This document shows, piece after piece, positions 6,658-7,374 of a stretch of DNA of 7,374 nucleotides. Source of the stretch: a bacterium. GTDB lineage: Bacteria > RBG-13-66-14. The stretch lies in contig JAPLSK010000143.1 of NCBI GenBank assembly GCA_026398675.1, positions 1-7,374 of the forward strand. The letters are read 5' to 3'. Position 1 is the first letter of the stretch. Every line of letters begins with the position of its first letter. Below the pieces are notes generated by a model, which made no database searches, was not told the DNA's origin, and was given only the letters and a program-made list of their open reading frames with translations. Both the position numbers and the translations under genes were made by a program.

Positions 6658-7374
6658 TCAGTCGCCCCACAGCCAGGCGTCTTGCAGGCAGGACTGACAG
6701 CGGGACTTGCCGCAGGTCTCCAGGAGCTGGACCCGATAGACGGCGACGAAGTTCTCCTCCAGAATCCGCTGGGCGAATTCGCAAGTCGGGCGGTGATAGG
6801 CATCCTCCTGGTCACTGGCCACATACACCGCGGGCAGGCTTTCATCCTCCGTCTTCGCCGACGGGTCGAAGAGTCCCAGTTGGGCCAGGAAAGCCTCGTA
6901 CATCAGATGCCGGTAATCATCGTAACGCTTCACGTTCGGCTGATACCGCCAGGCGACGGCCAATCCTTGCCGGAGTAGTTCCGCCCCCACATCCGGACAG
7001 GTGTCCGTCCGCACGTAAGCCAGCCAGCGCCAGGGGCTGGCACCGTCGCGTGGGTCGGCATCAGGGGTGAGATAGACGGTCGTGCCGGGCGGGATCAGCT
7101 CCTCCAGGGCGTTCGTGGCTTCGTCGGCCAGCAGCCGCCCCCGCTCCGGGGTGTCCAGTCCCACAAAGCGCACCGAGTGGCTGTTTTCTGTTCCATCCTC
7201 ATTTTTAAAGGTGAAGGTGTCCCCGTCCACGATCCTGGCGACGACCAGCGGGGTGTCAGCGGGAAAGGGGGTTGTCGGAGTGGCGACGGACGGGACGGTC
7301 AACACCGCCAGTGCCAGGAGCGCCGGGAGGGCGTAATGCAACGGCCGGGGGAGTGTCCGGGTCTCGAAATGCGT
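6658..7374 (-). CDS. Exported staphylococcal nuclease-like enzyme with C-terminal Cys/His domain (start uncertain, possibly beyond the window)
   Basis: Counting from TTG at 7341 (227 residues), the SNase (thermonuclease) fold is clear. IVDGDTF has Asp39 and Asp41, VRFVGLDTPE has Arg58, Asp63 and Glu66, and WRWLAYV has Arg105; GAELLRQGLA and the LFDP end follow. These match the calcium ligands and the Arg35, Glu43 and Arg87 catalytic residues of staphylococcal nuclease, so activity is likely: calcium-dependent cleavage of DNA and RNA outside the cytoplasm. A hydrophobic stretch ending SVA at residues 2-20 is a probable signal peptide. The tail (about 172-220) has His183-x3-Cys187 and Cys210-x4-Cys215-x2-Cys218, resembling the small Ada-type metal-binding domain often fused to SNases. 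The TTG has no ribosome site, and the frame stays open through 7374, so the real start probably lies beyond the window. It is upstream of gcvT in the same direction but separated by that gene's own promoter. Confidence 0.88.
   Translation of the reverse strand, partial: THFETRTLPRPLHYALPALLALAVLTVPSVATPTTPFPADTPLVVARIVDGDTFTFKNEDGTENSHSVRFVGLDTPERGRLLADEATNALEELIPPGTTVYLTPDADPRDGASPWRWLAYVRTDTCPDVGAELLRQGLAVAWRYQPNVKRYDDYRHLMYEAFLAQLGLFDPSAKTEDESLPAVYVASDQEDAYHRPTCEFAQRILEENFVAVYRVQLLETCGKSRCQSCLQDAWLWGD

Overview
The window is mostly GC-rich bacterial chromosome: the 60 bases at 5881-5940 contain 43 G+C by hand count. It is interrupted by one much more AT-rich block at about 1895-3760, where 2941-3000 contains 20 G+C of 60. 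The genes use ordinary bacterial signals: a TTGACA-type promoter, Shine-Dalgarno sites and hairpin/T-run terminators. A lipobox lipoprotein and a secreted nuclease fit a bacterium with an exported proteome. No taxon can be named from the sequence.

Layout, left to right. (1) 1-1812, plus strand: the C-terminal half of an AddA/RecB-like helicase-nuclease, with UvrD motifs V and VI, a PD-(D/E)XK nuclease domain and four cysteines placed as for an Fe-S cluster. (2) 1837-1868: a bidirectional terminator, followed by 21 bases (1874-1894) that look like the last part of a tRNA gene on the minus strand. The match breaks off inside the T-loop. (3) about 1895-3760: an AT-rich insert carrying one large minus-strand gene. 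Its uncharacterised protein has a C-terminal R-x5-H motif typical of HEPN ribonucleases. The gene has its own TATAAT box, lies behind two terminators and contains two strong dyads. (4) 3800-6552, minus strand: gcvT, gcvH and a lipoprotein gene with Asp-box (BNR-like) repeats, behind a good sigma70-type promoter. (5) 6658 to the right edge, minus strand: an exported staphylococcal-nuclease-like enzyme with a C-terminal Cys/His domain.

How the genes fit together. GcvT and GcvH are two of the proteins of the glycine cleavage system. The glycine decarboxylase (GcvP) and the L protein are not in this window. The lipoprotein lies 9 bases after gcvH and is probably co-translated with it, but no link to glycine metabolism is visible. 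The helicase-nuclease, the thermonuclease and the AT-rich gene are separate units.

The best candidate for something new is the AT-rich block: an orphan, probably transferred gene with a HEPN-like active-site motif next to a broken tRNA end. That arrangement suggests an integrated element or defence cargo. No integrase, transposase or second copy of the tRNA end lies in the window, so mobility and defence function are inferences.
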